A stretch of DNA of 8,264 nucleotides from Bacteroidales bacterium (GCA_004557195.1 SFER01000096.1:1-8264); one strand, 5' to 3'. Counted from the stretch's first letter, positions 1 to 7,400 are shown. Translations and numbers: made by a program. Notes: generated from the sequence alone by a model not told the origin.

Positions 1-992
1 CTATTACCTCCACGCTGCTCTATGTGGGACATTTCTTTTTCTTCAATCGTGTGATGAGTGTGATTCCCGTGAGCGACACCATCTATGTAGTCAGCAACCT
101 GCTGGTGTATCCGCTCTATCTCTACTATATCACGGTGCTCACCGGGGGGAAGGCGAGCCGTCGCCATCTCGGGTTTATTATGCTGCCTCCCATGGTTTTC
201 GGCATTATCGTGACGGCATTGTATGTGATGATGAGCGATGATGAATGTAGGCTGTTTGTTGACACATATTTATATAAAAACTCTATGCAAGGGCTCTCCG
301 GGATTCCCTTGGCGCAGGCTGTGGTGCATCAAATCTCGAAATTTCTCTTTGCCGTCGGCGTTTTAGTGGCGCTTTTTGCGGGAATCCGCAGCATACGCCG
401 ATACAACAGGCTCATCGACTCCATATATGCCGACAACGACGACAAGCGGCTATTCGGCATCACCACCATACTGTTGCTGATGGTGCTCACAGGCATGGTG
501 TCGTTTACGGTAAATCTCATCGGGCGCTTTGTGTTCCTCGACTCCGCAATTCCCTTTGCGCTGATTGCCTGTTTCTTCGGCGGACTTCTCTATATGCTTT
601 GCTACCGCGGGTTTGTGCAGCGGTTTTCGTTTGCGGATATAGCGCAGGAAGAGCGGGAAGAGCAGGAGGATGCCGGTGAGGATTTTCCGCAAGAGGGGCG
701 TTCGCGCCTATTGCAGAGAATTGACGACGAACGGCTCTACTTGCAACCCGGCCTTACACTGGCCGCACTGGCAAAACAACTGGGCACCAACCGTACCACG
801 CTCTCGAAGTTGGTGAACGAGGAAGCGGGAATGTCGTTCACCGATTTTATCAACCGCAAGCGCATCGCCTTTGTGAGAAGGATGGAAAAGGAAAATCCCG
901 AAGTGAGGAAACAGGATTTGGCAGAGCAGGCAGGCTACACGTCGATGCGCACCTTCTACCGCAACTACAATCTATACAACGATTCAGAATAA
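1..992 (+). CDS. Membrane-anchored AraC-type transcriptional regulator, 5' partial
   Basis: Probable integral-membrane transcription factor. The frame is open back to the left edge (first whole codon at base 3), so the GTG at 24 is probably internal and the N-terminus is missing. Counting from that GTG, hydrophobic segments lie near residues 18-40, 48-70, 98-121, 143-171 and 174-195, and the residues before the first also look membrane-like. An acidic linker (about 206-225, rich in E and D) leads to a C-terminal AraC-type domain with two helix-turn-helix units, about 244-267 (LTLAALAKQLGTNRTTLSKL) and 296-316 (DLAEQAGYTSMRTFYRNYN). It ends at a TAA soon after the second unit, as is usual for AraC C-termini. 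This layout, several membrane helices fused to a cytoplasmic AraC domain, recurs in Bacteroidetes proteins of mostly unknown ligand. Its targets are unknown. The next gene has its own promoter, so a shared operon is not supported. The family call is firm; sensing and targets are inference. Confidence 0.85.
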   Translation, partial: ITSTLLYVGHFFFFNRVMSVIPVSDTIYVVSNLLVYPLYLYYITVLTGGKASRRHLGFIMLPPMVFGIIVTALYVMMSDDECRLFVDTYLYKNSMQGLSGIPLAQAVVHQISKFLFAVGVLVALFAGIRSIRRYNRLIDSIYADNDDKRLFGITTILLLMVLTGMVSFTVNLIGRFVFLDSAIPFALIACFFGGLLYMLCYRGFVQRFSFADIAQEEREEQEDAGEDFPQEGRSRLLQRIDDERLYLQPGLTLAALAKQLGTNRTTLSKLVNEEAGMSFTDFINRKRIAFVRRMEKENPEVRKQDLAEQAGYTSMRTFYRNYNLYNDSE

Positions 993-1050
993 ATTCCATT
1001 CCCGGCATGGCTTTCGACCGTTTGAAATGTGCATTTATTTGCAAACTTCT

Positions 1051-1062
1051 TACAAATTTGTA
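1051..1062. promoter_or_regulatory. 12-base perfect palindrome upstream of the dehydratase promoter
   Basis: TACAAATTTGTA reads the same on both strands and ends 7 bases before the -33 element at 1070. A second palindrome, TTTGCAAA, lies at 1038-1045, and GAAATTTC at 1073-1080 overlaps the promoter spacer. Position and symmetry would fit a dimeric regulator, but the region is very AT-rich and short AT palindromes arise easily by chance. Confidence 0.25.
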
Positions 1063-1069
1063 TAAAAGA

Positions 1070-1100
1070 TTTGAAATTTCGAATTTTAGTAGTATCTTTG
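1070..1100 (+). promoter_or_regulatory. Bacteroidetes sigma-ABfr-type promoter for the dehydratase gene
   Basis: TTTG at 1070-1073, a spacer of exactly 19 bases, and TATCTTTG at 1093-1100 match the known Bacteroides consensus (TTTG, about 19 bases, TAnnTTTG) at every defined position. Transcription would begin roughly 5-8 bases after the -7 box, leaving a leader of about 170 bases before the ATG at 1278. This is the best promoter match in the window. Confidence 0.75.
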
Positions 1101-1101
1101 T

Positions 1102-1123
1102 AACCGCTAAAGTATTTGCGGTT
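1102..1123 (+). repeat. Inverted repeat at the predicted transcription start
   Basis: AACCGC (1102-1107) and GCGGTT (1118-1123) are exact inverted repeats around a 10-base centre, with two more possible A-T pairs inside. It lies directly after the -7 box. If transcription starts near 1101-1103 it makes a hairpin at the very 5' end of the mRNA, which could affect stability. If transcription starts later it can only act as DNA, for example as an operator. No T-run follows, so it is not a terminator. Confidence 0.4.
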
Positions 1124-1139
1124 TATTTATACCATTGTA

Positions 1140-1223
1140 ATGAACCTATTTGAGGATAAGAAGAACGTAATGACAGGCCGCAGGGTTTGTATCAAAAAAG
1201 ATTGTGTATTCTTCATCAAATGA
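1140..1223 (+). CDS. Possible 27-codon leader ORF before the dehydratase gene
   Basis: An ATG at 1140 opens a 27-codon frame ending in TGA at 1221-1223. A second in-frame ATG at 1170 would give 17 codons. The peptide starts MNLFEDKKNV and ends KKDCVFFIK. It has two cysteines (17 and 22), seven basic and three acidic residues, and no clear membrane segment. It lies wholly inside the predicted leader, 54 bases before the dehydratase ATG. No Shine-Dalgarno sequence precedes it, but that is usual in Bacteroidetes. The TGA lies in a predicted hairpin (1209-1230). It could be a translated regulatory leader, a small protein, or chance; an open frame of this size is not significant alone. No family is recognised. 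Confidence 0.25.
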   Translation: MNLFEDKKNVMTGRRVCIKKDCVFFIK

Positions 1224-1230
1224 TGGAGGA
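1209..1230 (+). promoter_or_regulatory. Leader hairpin spanning the stop codon of the small ORF
   Basis: Bases 1209-1217 (TTCTTCATC) can pair with 1222-1230 (GATGGAGGA) around the four-base loop AAAT: nine pairs, two of them G-U. The 3' arm holds a purine-rich GGAGGA and the TGA of the leader ORF overlaps the loop and stem. Ribosomes terminating there would disrupt it. No U-tract follows, so it is not an intrinsic terminator. Its function is unknown. Confidence 0.35.
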
Positions 1231-1277
1231 CCGGAAATCGCACTTATTAAAAACGAAAAAAACAAATCATTAGAATT

Positions 1278-3215
1278 ATGTATAGATTCTTTAAGAAATT
1301 TCATTTGGAACGTTATTTCAGTTCAAAACTGATTTTGGCAATCGACCTTTTTGTGAGCGTTGTTGCTTCGATGTTCTCATTGTTTCTTATTCAGGCATTG
1401 TTGCATCCAATCAGCACCGGATTGGTGAGTTTCACAATTAAGTGGTTGCTCTGCTCTGCCATAGCGACATTGGCAGCGATTGTGGTGTTTAAGACCCACT
1501 ATGGCATTATTCGCCACAGCACGTTGCGCGAAATCGGACGATTGGGCATGGCGGTGCTTCTCAAAGACGCACTCATGCTTTTCGCTCTAATGGTTTACAA
1601 AGATTTTACGTTCACGAGTGCCGACACGCTTGTGGTGATTTGCGACACATTGTTCAGTTGCTTCTCGCTTGTGGCTATGCGTGTGGCAATGGTGCTTGTC
1701 TATGACCTTGTGAGATTCAAGGGCAAAGAGAACCGTCATCGCATCCGCACTCTTGTTTACGGCGTATCCGACAAATCGGTGGCTCTTGTTAAGCGTCTCG
1801 CTTCGTCTCCCCACTATGTTGTGGTTGGTTTCATAGATTTTGGCAACAAGCAGAATCACACCATCAACAACCTTCCGGTGTATAATTTCAATGTCTCGGA
1901 AGACTTGAAGCAGGTAGTATCACAAACCGACATAGACAGCATCCTTTTTGCCAATGAGGACGAGGCTCGCAATGAACAGAACCGCTTGTTGAAATTCTGC
2001 AACGATTGCGGTGTGCGTGTGCTTGTGGCTCCAAAAATCGATGAAGTGCTCGACGGAAAGGTGCGCAAGGGAATTCGCGAGGTGAAAATCGAGGACCTTC
2101 TCGGTCGCGAAGAGATTAAGATATCTATGGACGAGATTATCGCCGGGTTCCGCGACAAAGTGGTGATGGTTACCGGTGCCGCCGGCTCTATCGGCTCGGA
2201 ATTGTGCCGCCAGTTGGCTACTTTCGGTGTTAAGAAGCTTGTGCTATTCGACAATGCCGAGACTCCGATGCACCAAATTCGCCTCGAACTCGAAGGACGC
2301 TTCCCCGACCTCGATTTTGTACCCATAATCGGCGATGTGCGCCAGTTGCCGCGCATCGATTTCGCATTCCGCAACTTCAAGCCGCAGGTGGTGTTCCACG
2401 CTGCCGCCTATAAGCATGTGCCCCTCATGGAGGAGAACCCTTGTGAGGCTGTGCTTGTCAATGTGATTGGCTCGCGCAATATTGCAGACAAGTGTATAGA
2501 ATATAATGTAGAGAAAATGGTGATGATTTCGACCGATAAGGCTGTGAATCCCACCAATATAATGGGCTGTACCAAGCGTCTTGCCGAAATCTACGTGCAG
2601 TCGCTCGGTCTTGCAATCTCGCAAGGCAAAATCAAGGGCGCGACCAAGTTTGTTACCACACGCTTTGGCAATGTGCTCGGTTCCAACGGCTCTGTGATTC
2701 CGCGCTTCCGCGAGCAGATTGCCGCCGGAGGCCCCGTAACCGTAACTCACCCCGAGATTACACGCTTCTTCATGACCATCCCCGAGGCTTGTCGCCTTGT
2801 TATGGAGGCTGCAACCATCACCACCGGCAACCAGATTGTGGTGTTCGACATGGGTGAATCGGTGAAAATCAACGACCTTGCAACCAAGATGATAGAACTT
2901 GCCGGATTGCGTCCCGGTGTTGATATAAAAATTGAGTACAGCGGATTGCGTCCCGGTGAGAAACTCTATGAGGAGGTGCTTTCCAACACCGAGAACACTC
3001 TCCCCACAAGCCACGACCGCATCCGCATCGCAAAAGTGCGTGAGTATGACTATTCACAGGCTCAAAGTGCTGCCGATGAGCTTGAAACCTACGCTCGCAA
3101 TGTCGATATCCCCACCATGGTGCGCAAGATGAAGCAAATCGTGCCCGAATACAAGAGCAAGAACTCGCTCTTTGAGAAGTACGACAGAGAATTGGAAGCG
3201 GAAGCAAAGAAATAA
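1278..3215 (+). CDS. CapD/FlaA1-type membrane-bound UDP-sugar 4,6-dehydratase
   Basis: A 645-residue, full-length member of the family containing CapD, WbpM and PglF. These inner-membrane enzymes generally convert UDP-GlcNAc to the 4-keto-6-deoxy sugar, the first step to modified sugars for capsule, O-antigen or protein glycans. Four membrane segments lie near 19-41, 54-71, 91-107 and 117-143. A first Rossmann-like domain follows (about 155-275), then the catalytic extended-SDR domain from about 293. Visible motifs are the NAD-binding GAAGSIG (300-306), STDK (418-421, the Asp-Lys pair used in this family), MGCTK (429-433, Met replacing the usual SDR tyrosine in YxxxK, as in known 4,6-dehydratases) and FGNVLGSNGSV (463-473). 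The ATG at 1278 gives a normal N-terminus and follows an A-rich stretch without Shine-Dalgarno. It has its own promoter (1070-1100) and a terminator after it, so it is probably monocistronic, away from a visible polysaccharide cluster. The exact sugar product cannot be read from sequence. Confidence 0.95.
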   Translation: MYRFFKKFHLERYFSSKLILAIDLFVSVVASMFSLFLIQALLHPISTGLVSFTIKWLLCSAIATLAAIVVFKTHYGIIRHSTLREIGRLGMAVLLKDALMLFALMVYKDFTFTSADTLVVICDTLFSCFSLVAMRVAMVLVYDLVRFKGKENRHRIRTLVYGVSDKSVALVKRLASSPHYVVVGFIDFGNKQNHTINNLPVYNFNVSEDLKQVVSQTDIDSILFANEDEARNEQNRLLKFCNDCGVRVLVAPKIDEVLDGKVRKGIREVKIEDLLGREEIKISMDEIIAGFRDKVVMVTGAAGSIGSELCRQLATFGVKKLVLFDNAETPMHQIRLELEGRFPDLDFVPIIGDVRQLPRIDFAFRNFKPQVVFHAAAYKHVPLMEENPCEAVLVNVIGSRNIADKCIEYNVEKMVMISTDKAVNPTNIMGCTKRLAEIYVQSLGLAISQGKIKGATKFVTTRFGNVLGSNGSVIPRFREQIAAGGPVTVTHPEITRFFMTIPEACRLVMEAATITTGNQIVVFDMGESVKINDLATKMIELAGLRPGVDIKIEYSGLRPGEKLYEEVLSNTENTLPTSHDRIRIAKVREYDYSQAQSAADELETYARNVDIPTMVRKMKQIVPEYKSKNSLFEKYDRELEAEAKK

Positions 3216-3252
3216 GGAATATTGCCGCTATAGAGCGGAAATCTACAGAAAT

Positions 3253-3286
3253 AGGCATACCGAGAAAATCCCGATATGCCTTTTTT
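3253..3286 (+). terminator. Rho-independent terminator after the dehydratase gene
   Basis: AGGCATACCGAG and CCCGATATGCCT form an imperfect stem (seven outer pairs, then mismatch-interrupted G-C pairs) followed by six T at 3281-3286. It begins 37 bases after the stop codon. The minus-strand esterase gene ends just downstream at 3308, so the same stem may also stop transcription from that side, but the T-tract there (TATTTCT) is poorer. A smaller hairpin, CCGCT/AGCGG at 3225-3238, precedes it without a T-run. Confidence 0.75.
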
Positions 3287-3307
3287 ATGCCTTGATGATA
3301 AACTGCT

Positions 3308-3988
3308 TTAGAAGTCGATGCCTGCGCGCTTTATGGCTTCGAGGATAGCAGGGTTCATCACCTCAATATATCCCGCCGCCTCGGGGTGGCATCCATCTTT
3401 GGTGTATTCGGGCTTCAAACCACCCTTGTCGGTAGCCATAGGAGTGTAGTAATCGACATACACAAGATTGTTGTCGGCGGCAAATTGTTTGAGCATCTTG
3501 TTGAGTGCTACGACTTTATCGGCAGGCTTGATGCGCTTGTTCCAGGCGATTGTGTCGCACGGGAGCACCGAGCAGACAATCGGCACAATGCCGTTCCCCT
3601 TGGCGATACGGCACATAGTGCGGATGTTGGCTGCAACATCTTCGAGCGGAATTTCGCCATCGTTCTCGGCGATATCATTGATTCCGGCAAGGATAACCAC
3701 AGCCCGCGGGTGCAGAGCCACCACATCGGCGTGGAAGCGTTCGAGCATCCTCACAGTGGTTTGACCCGATATTCCTCGTGCGGCAAATTCGGGGTGGCTC
3801 GCCCAAAAATCGGGATTTTTCTTCACCCAATTCCTCGTTATGGAATTGCCCATAAACACCACGGCAGGCGGTGTGGTGAGCACAGCGTTGGAATCGGCGT
3901 AAAACGAAAGTTTTGCCCAATCGGCAGGTGTTTCTGCGTAGATAATGCCCGAAATTGCGATGGCAATTATCAGAAATATTTTTTTCAT
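3308..3988 (-). CDS. Secreted SGNH/GDSL-family esterase
   Basis: A 226-residue hydrolase of the SGNH superfamily, which removes acetyl or other acyl groups from carbohydrates or lipids by a Ser-His mechanism. A signal peptide is clear: MKKIF, a hydrophobic run, and IYA-ETP with likely cleavage after residue 18. There is no lipobox, so it is probably soluble in the periplasm or secreted. The family blocks are present: GNS at 47-49 with nucleophile Ser49, glycine block GISGQT at 72-77, GIND at 102-105 with Asn104, and DGCH at 198-201 with Asp198 and His201. Length fits a single-domain enzyme. It follows the 76-residue ORF by 35 bases with no convincing promoter between, so co-transcription is likely. 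It lies divergent to the SusCD pair and might deacylate that system's substrate, which is inference from position. Substrate could equally be peptidoglycan, a glycan or a lipid. No key residue is missing. Confidence 0.92.
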   Translation of the reverse strand: MKKIFLIIAIAISGIIYAETPADWAKLSFYADSNAVLTTPPAVVFMGNSITRNWVKKNPDFWASHPEFAARGISGQTTVRMLERFHADVVALHPRAVVILAGINDIAENDGEIPLEDVAANIRTMCRIAKGNGIVPIVCSVLPCDTIAWNKRIKPADKVVALNKMLKQFAADNNLVYVDYYTPMATDKGGLKPEYTKDGCHPEAAGYIEVMNPAILEAIKRAGIDF

Positions 3989-4023
3989 AATTTCAAAGAA
4001 TAAAATTTATATGCGACATTGTT

Positions 4024-4254
4024 CTACCAATATTTCTTCCCTTCGTTATCGGGGTCGGAATACCAGTTTATCCAGTCGCTCACCCATTCGGGCACAGGGT
4101 CCCAATTCTCGACATTTATCGCATGCGGCTCATCGGGATTTTCCTTGCGCCACAATTCATCTTCGGGGAGCCAACTTGTGAAGGCATCCTTCTGCTCATC
4201 GTCGATTTCAACCTTGAACTCGGCGGATTTTATGTCGTCATTCTCCTTATTCAT
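4024..4254 (-). CDS. Small acidic tryptophan-rich protein, unknown function
   Basis: A 76-residue ORF, family not recognised. It contains 22 Asp/Glu against 8 Lys/Arg, seven tryptophans, mostly in the C-terminal half (LPEDELW, PEWVSDWINWY, final Trp), and no cysteine. There is no signal peptide or membrane segment, so it is predicted cytoplasmic. Support for a real gene: a -7-like TATGTTTG (minus strand, 4275-4282) lies about 20 bases before its ATG; it precedes the esterase by 35 bases on the same strand; and its sequence is a plausible soluble protein, while the plus-strand frame across it is serine-rich and unstructured-looking. The periodic W and D/E-P spacing resembles a short binding module more than an enzyme. 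Whether it works with the esterase is unknown. It could be a widely conserved small Bacteroidales protein or, less likely, a chance ORF. Confidence 0.6.
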   Translation of the reverse strand: MNKENDDIKSAEFKVEIDDEQKDAFTSWLPEDELWRKENPDEPHAINVENWDPVPEWVSDWINWYSDPDNEGKKYW

Positions 4255-4274
4255 CGTTGCAGATTATTGCTGTG

Positions 4275-4305
4275 CAAACATAGGAAAAAAGTTGCTAATT
4301 GCGAA
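4275..4305 (-). promoter_or_regulatory. Probable promoter for the small ORF and esterase
   Basis: On the minus strand, TATGTTTG (4282 to 4275) matches the Bacteroidetes -7 box TAnnTTTG fully. Nineteen bases upstream is TTCG (4305 to 4302), only a partial match to TTTG. Predicted transcription begins about 12-16 bases before the ATG at 4254, giving a short leader. Confidence 0.45.
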
Positions 4306-4330
4306 ATATCTTGCAAAAAATATTGAAAAA

Positions 4331-4358
4331 AACGCTTCACAGACCATTTTTAAGCGTT
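4331..4358. repeat. Inverted repeat in the divergent intergenic region
   Basis: AACGCTT (4331-4337) and AAGCGTT (4352-4358) are exact seven-base inverted repeats separated by 14 bases. They lie between the minus-strand promoter (4275-4305) and the SusC start (4494), with half-site centres 21 bases apart, or two helical turns. This suits a dimeric regulator of one or both divergent units. A transcribed hairpin with a 14-base loop is possible but weak. No T-run follows. Confidence 0.4.
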
Positions 4359-4417
4359 ATGAAACAAAAGTTATAGAAAAAGATACATTTTTTATATCCT
4401 CCGCATGTCGAAAAATC

Positions 4418-4425
4418 GAACTTTG
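4418..4425 (+). promoter_or_regulatory. Weak candidate -7 box for the SusCD operon
   Basis: GAACTTTG matches TAnnTTTG except at the first base, and no TTTG lies 19 bases upstream. If used, transcription would begin near 4431-4433, leaving a leader of about 60 bases and excluding the upstream ATG at 4431 as start. No better plus-strand promoter was found between 4255 and 4493, so the operon may depend on an activator or another sigma factor. Confidence 0.22.
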
Positions 4426-4493
4426 CATCGGTGAATAAACCACACAACCTGAAATTGAAACTTTATTATCTTAAACCAAATACTTTTATATGT

Positions 4494-7400
4494 ATGCAAG
4501 TTAAAAGAATTATTTTTAGCCTTTGTTTTCTTTTATCATGTCTTGGCTTGATGGCGCAAGATGTAATTGTGAAAGGAAACGTAACTTCGTCCGATGGCGA
4601 ACCGATTATCGGTGCCTCGGTTGTTGAAACCCAAAAGCCTAATAATGGTACTGTAACCGACCTTGATGGTAATTTCACTATTACCGTGAAAAATGGCTCA
4701 ACTATCACAGTCTCTTATTTAGGTTATGCCTCTCAAACCGTCAAAGCTGCCGCATCGGTGAATGTGGTGCTTAGTGAAGACGCACAGATGATGGACGAAC
4801 TTGTTGTTACCGGTTATACAACCCAACGCAAGGCGGACCTCACCGGTGCAGTCTCGGTTATGAACCTCAAAAACCCTATCAGCGAGTCAAATCCAAATAT
4901 GCTCGCTTCTATGCAGGGTAAACTTGCCGGTGTGCAAATCATCAGCGATGCCGCTCCGGGTGGAGGTGGCACTTCTATTCGTGTGCGTGGTATGAGCACT
5001 ATCAACGGTAACGACCCGCTCTACATCATTGATGGTATCCCCACTACCGAGAACCTCAACTCTCTCAACGCTGCCGACATTGAGTCTATCCAGGTGTTGA
5101 AAGATGCCGCTTCGGCTTCTATCTATGGTTCGCGTGCCGCAAACGGTGTTATCATCATCACCACAAAAAAAGGTAAAGGCGACAAACTCACTGTAAATGT
5201 AAACTACTCTGCCAGCCTCCAGACTGTTGCCAAAACCTACAAGATGCTCAACGCTCAGCAATGGGGCGAGGCTTATTGGACTGCCAACAAGAACGCAGGT
5301 CTCCAGCCAAGCCATCCTTTCTATGGCAACGGCGACACCCCGCAACTCGTTGAATACCTCGACGGTGCCACCGGTCTCGTGAAATCGGCAAATACCGATT
5401 GGCAAGATGCCGTTTATGCTCCTTCTTGGACCAACAACATCTCCGCTACTATCACAAACAGTGGCAAGAAAGGTTCGATGATGCTTTCGGCAAACTACAT
5501 CAACCAGGATGGTCTCATGGATTACACTTTCTATCGTCGCTATTCGCTCCGCTTGAACTCTACCTACAATGTCAATGACTATATCAACGTGGGTGAAAAC
5601 CTCATGGTGGCTCAATGGAACGACCGCGGCTATGGCACAAACAACGACCGTGGTATCCCCTTCACCGCAATGCGTCAACATCCCGCAATCCCGGTTACCG
5701 ATGCCAACGGTGTCTATACCAATCCGCTCGCACTCTGCGCCAGCGATATTGCCAACCCTGTGCACGAACTTTACAACGGTCGCGACAACAGCAACGAAAG
5801 TTGGCGCATCTTCGGCAACGCCTACCTCGAAGTTTTACCTGTTAAAGGTCTCACCCTCAAATCAAATATTGGTGTCGAGCACATTCAATTCTTCAACCGC
5901 TCCCTCACACGCAAAATTCAAGAATCCGACGTACCAAGCATGAGCCGCGCATTCGGTCAAGGCGACACTTGGACTTGGACCAACACAGCCAACTATAATC
6001 TTGAACTCGGCAACCATCATTTGAATGTCCTCGCAGGTGTTGAGGCTATCAAATACCGCTACGAAAACATCTCGGCATGGCGTAACCAATATGCCTTCGA
6101 AGACGACAACTACATGAATATCGATTCGGGTGAAGGAACTCAAACCAACGGCGGCGGTAAAGCCGAATGGGCTTTGTTCTCTGTCTTCGGTAAAGCCGAT
6201 TACAACTACTCCGACCGCTACCTTGCTTCTTTCATCCTTCGTCGTGATGCCACTTCTCGCCTCTACAAAGAAAACAATTCAGGCATATTCCCGGCAGTTT
6301 CGGCAGCATGGCGCTTCACCGAGGAAAGTTTCTTCCCCAAGAACGAGGTAATCAACAATGGTAAATTGCGCATCGGTTGGGGTCAGAATGGTAACGCCGC
6401 TATCAGCAACAACTATGCAGCCTATAGCACCTATGCCTACAACACCGGAAATGGCGCCTACGACCTCACAGGCTCAAACACCAACACAGTAGCAGGTATT
6501 ATCGTAGCCGCAAGCGGTAACCCCGACCTCAAATGGGAAACCACAACTCAAACCAACATCGGTCTCGACCTCGGTTTCCTCAACAACAGCCTCAGCCTCA
6601 GTTTCGACTACTACATCAAGAAAACCAAAGACATGCTCACCGTGCCTCCGACACTATCGGTAGAAGGTGAAAACGCCGCCAAATGGATGAACACCGGCGA
6701 CATGAAAAACCGCGGTTTTGAAATCACTATAGACTATCGCAGCCCCGAATACGGCGACTTCTCTTGGGGTGCCAACCTCAACCTCGCCCAATACAAGAAC
6801 GAGGTGGTTAAACTCAACAGCCTCGTGAAATCCGAGGGTGGCGACTATCGCCTCATCGAAGGTCAGCCTATGGGTGTTTACTACGGTTATGTAGTTGATG
6901 GTATTTTCCAAAATGCCGACGAAGTGAGCAATCACGCTTCGCAACAAGGCAAGGGTGTAGGTCGTCTCAAATACCGCGACCTTGACTCTAACGGCGTTAT
7001 CAACGAGAAAGACCAATGCATCATCGGCGACCCGAACCCCGACTTTACCGCAGGTCTTAACCTCGACTTCCGCTACAAAGACTTCACCCTCAGCGCATTC
7101 TTCACCGGTGAATTTGGTTTTGACATCTACAACACCACCAAGCGACAACTCGACTTTATGAGTTCGGGTATCATAAGCACCAACCGCGGTGTGTCGGTCC
7201 TCGACGCTTGGAGCGAATCAAATCCCGGCGGTTCTGTGCCCGCTCTCTCGGTCGTTGACAATAACAACGAGATGAGAATGTCAACCTATTACGTTGAAGA
7301 CGGTACCTACGTTAAAATGAAATACATCAAACTCAACTACCAACTTCCTGCCGCTATCTGCAAGAAGGCACACTTCGAGAATATCAATTTCTATGGTCAG

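Noticed and set aside
429..433. Missing SDR tyrosine in the dehydratase (Met in place of Tyr in YxxxK, protein residues 429-433)
   Set aside because: Not a defect: Met at this place is the known state in the PglF/WbpM/FlaA1 4,6-dehydratase family, with the Asp-Lys pair present. Coordinates given are residues of the protein encoded at 1278-3215.
2244..3014. 256-codon minus-strand frame inside the dehydratase gene
   Set aside because: Histidine- and glycine-rich antisense product typical of codon bias on the real strand; the sense frame has full family motifs.
3225..3238. CCGCT/AGCGG hairpin after the dehydratase stop codon
   Set aside because: No T-run follows; the better terminator is at 3253-3286.
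3386..4003. 205-codon plus-strand frame across the esterase gene
   Set aside because: Antisense shadow of a gene with signal peptide and all SGNH blocks; the product is His-rich without motifs.
4019..4438. 139-codon plus-strand frame antisense to the 76-residue ORF
   Set aside because: Serine-rich, no recognisable fold, starts before and runs through the minus-strand promoter and into the SusC leader. The minus-strand frame has better gene context and composition.
4491..4545. Possible lipobox (LLSC) in the SusC signal peptide
   Set aside because: The -2 leucine fits poorly, and a normal signal peptidase I site (LMAQ) follows. SusC proteins are barrel proteins, not lipoproteins.
4887..5765. 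292-codon minus-strand frame inside the SusC gene
   Set aside because: Long only because C-ending codons on the sense strand avoid antisense stops. No known motif, and it lies wholly within a certain gene.
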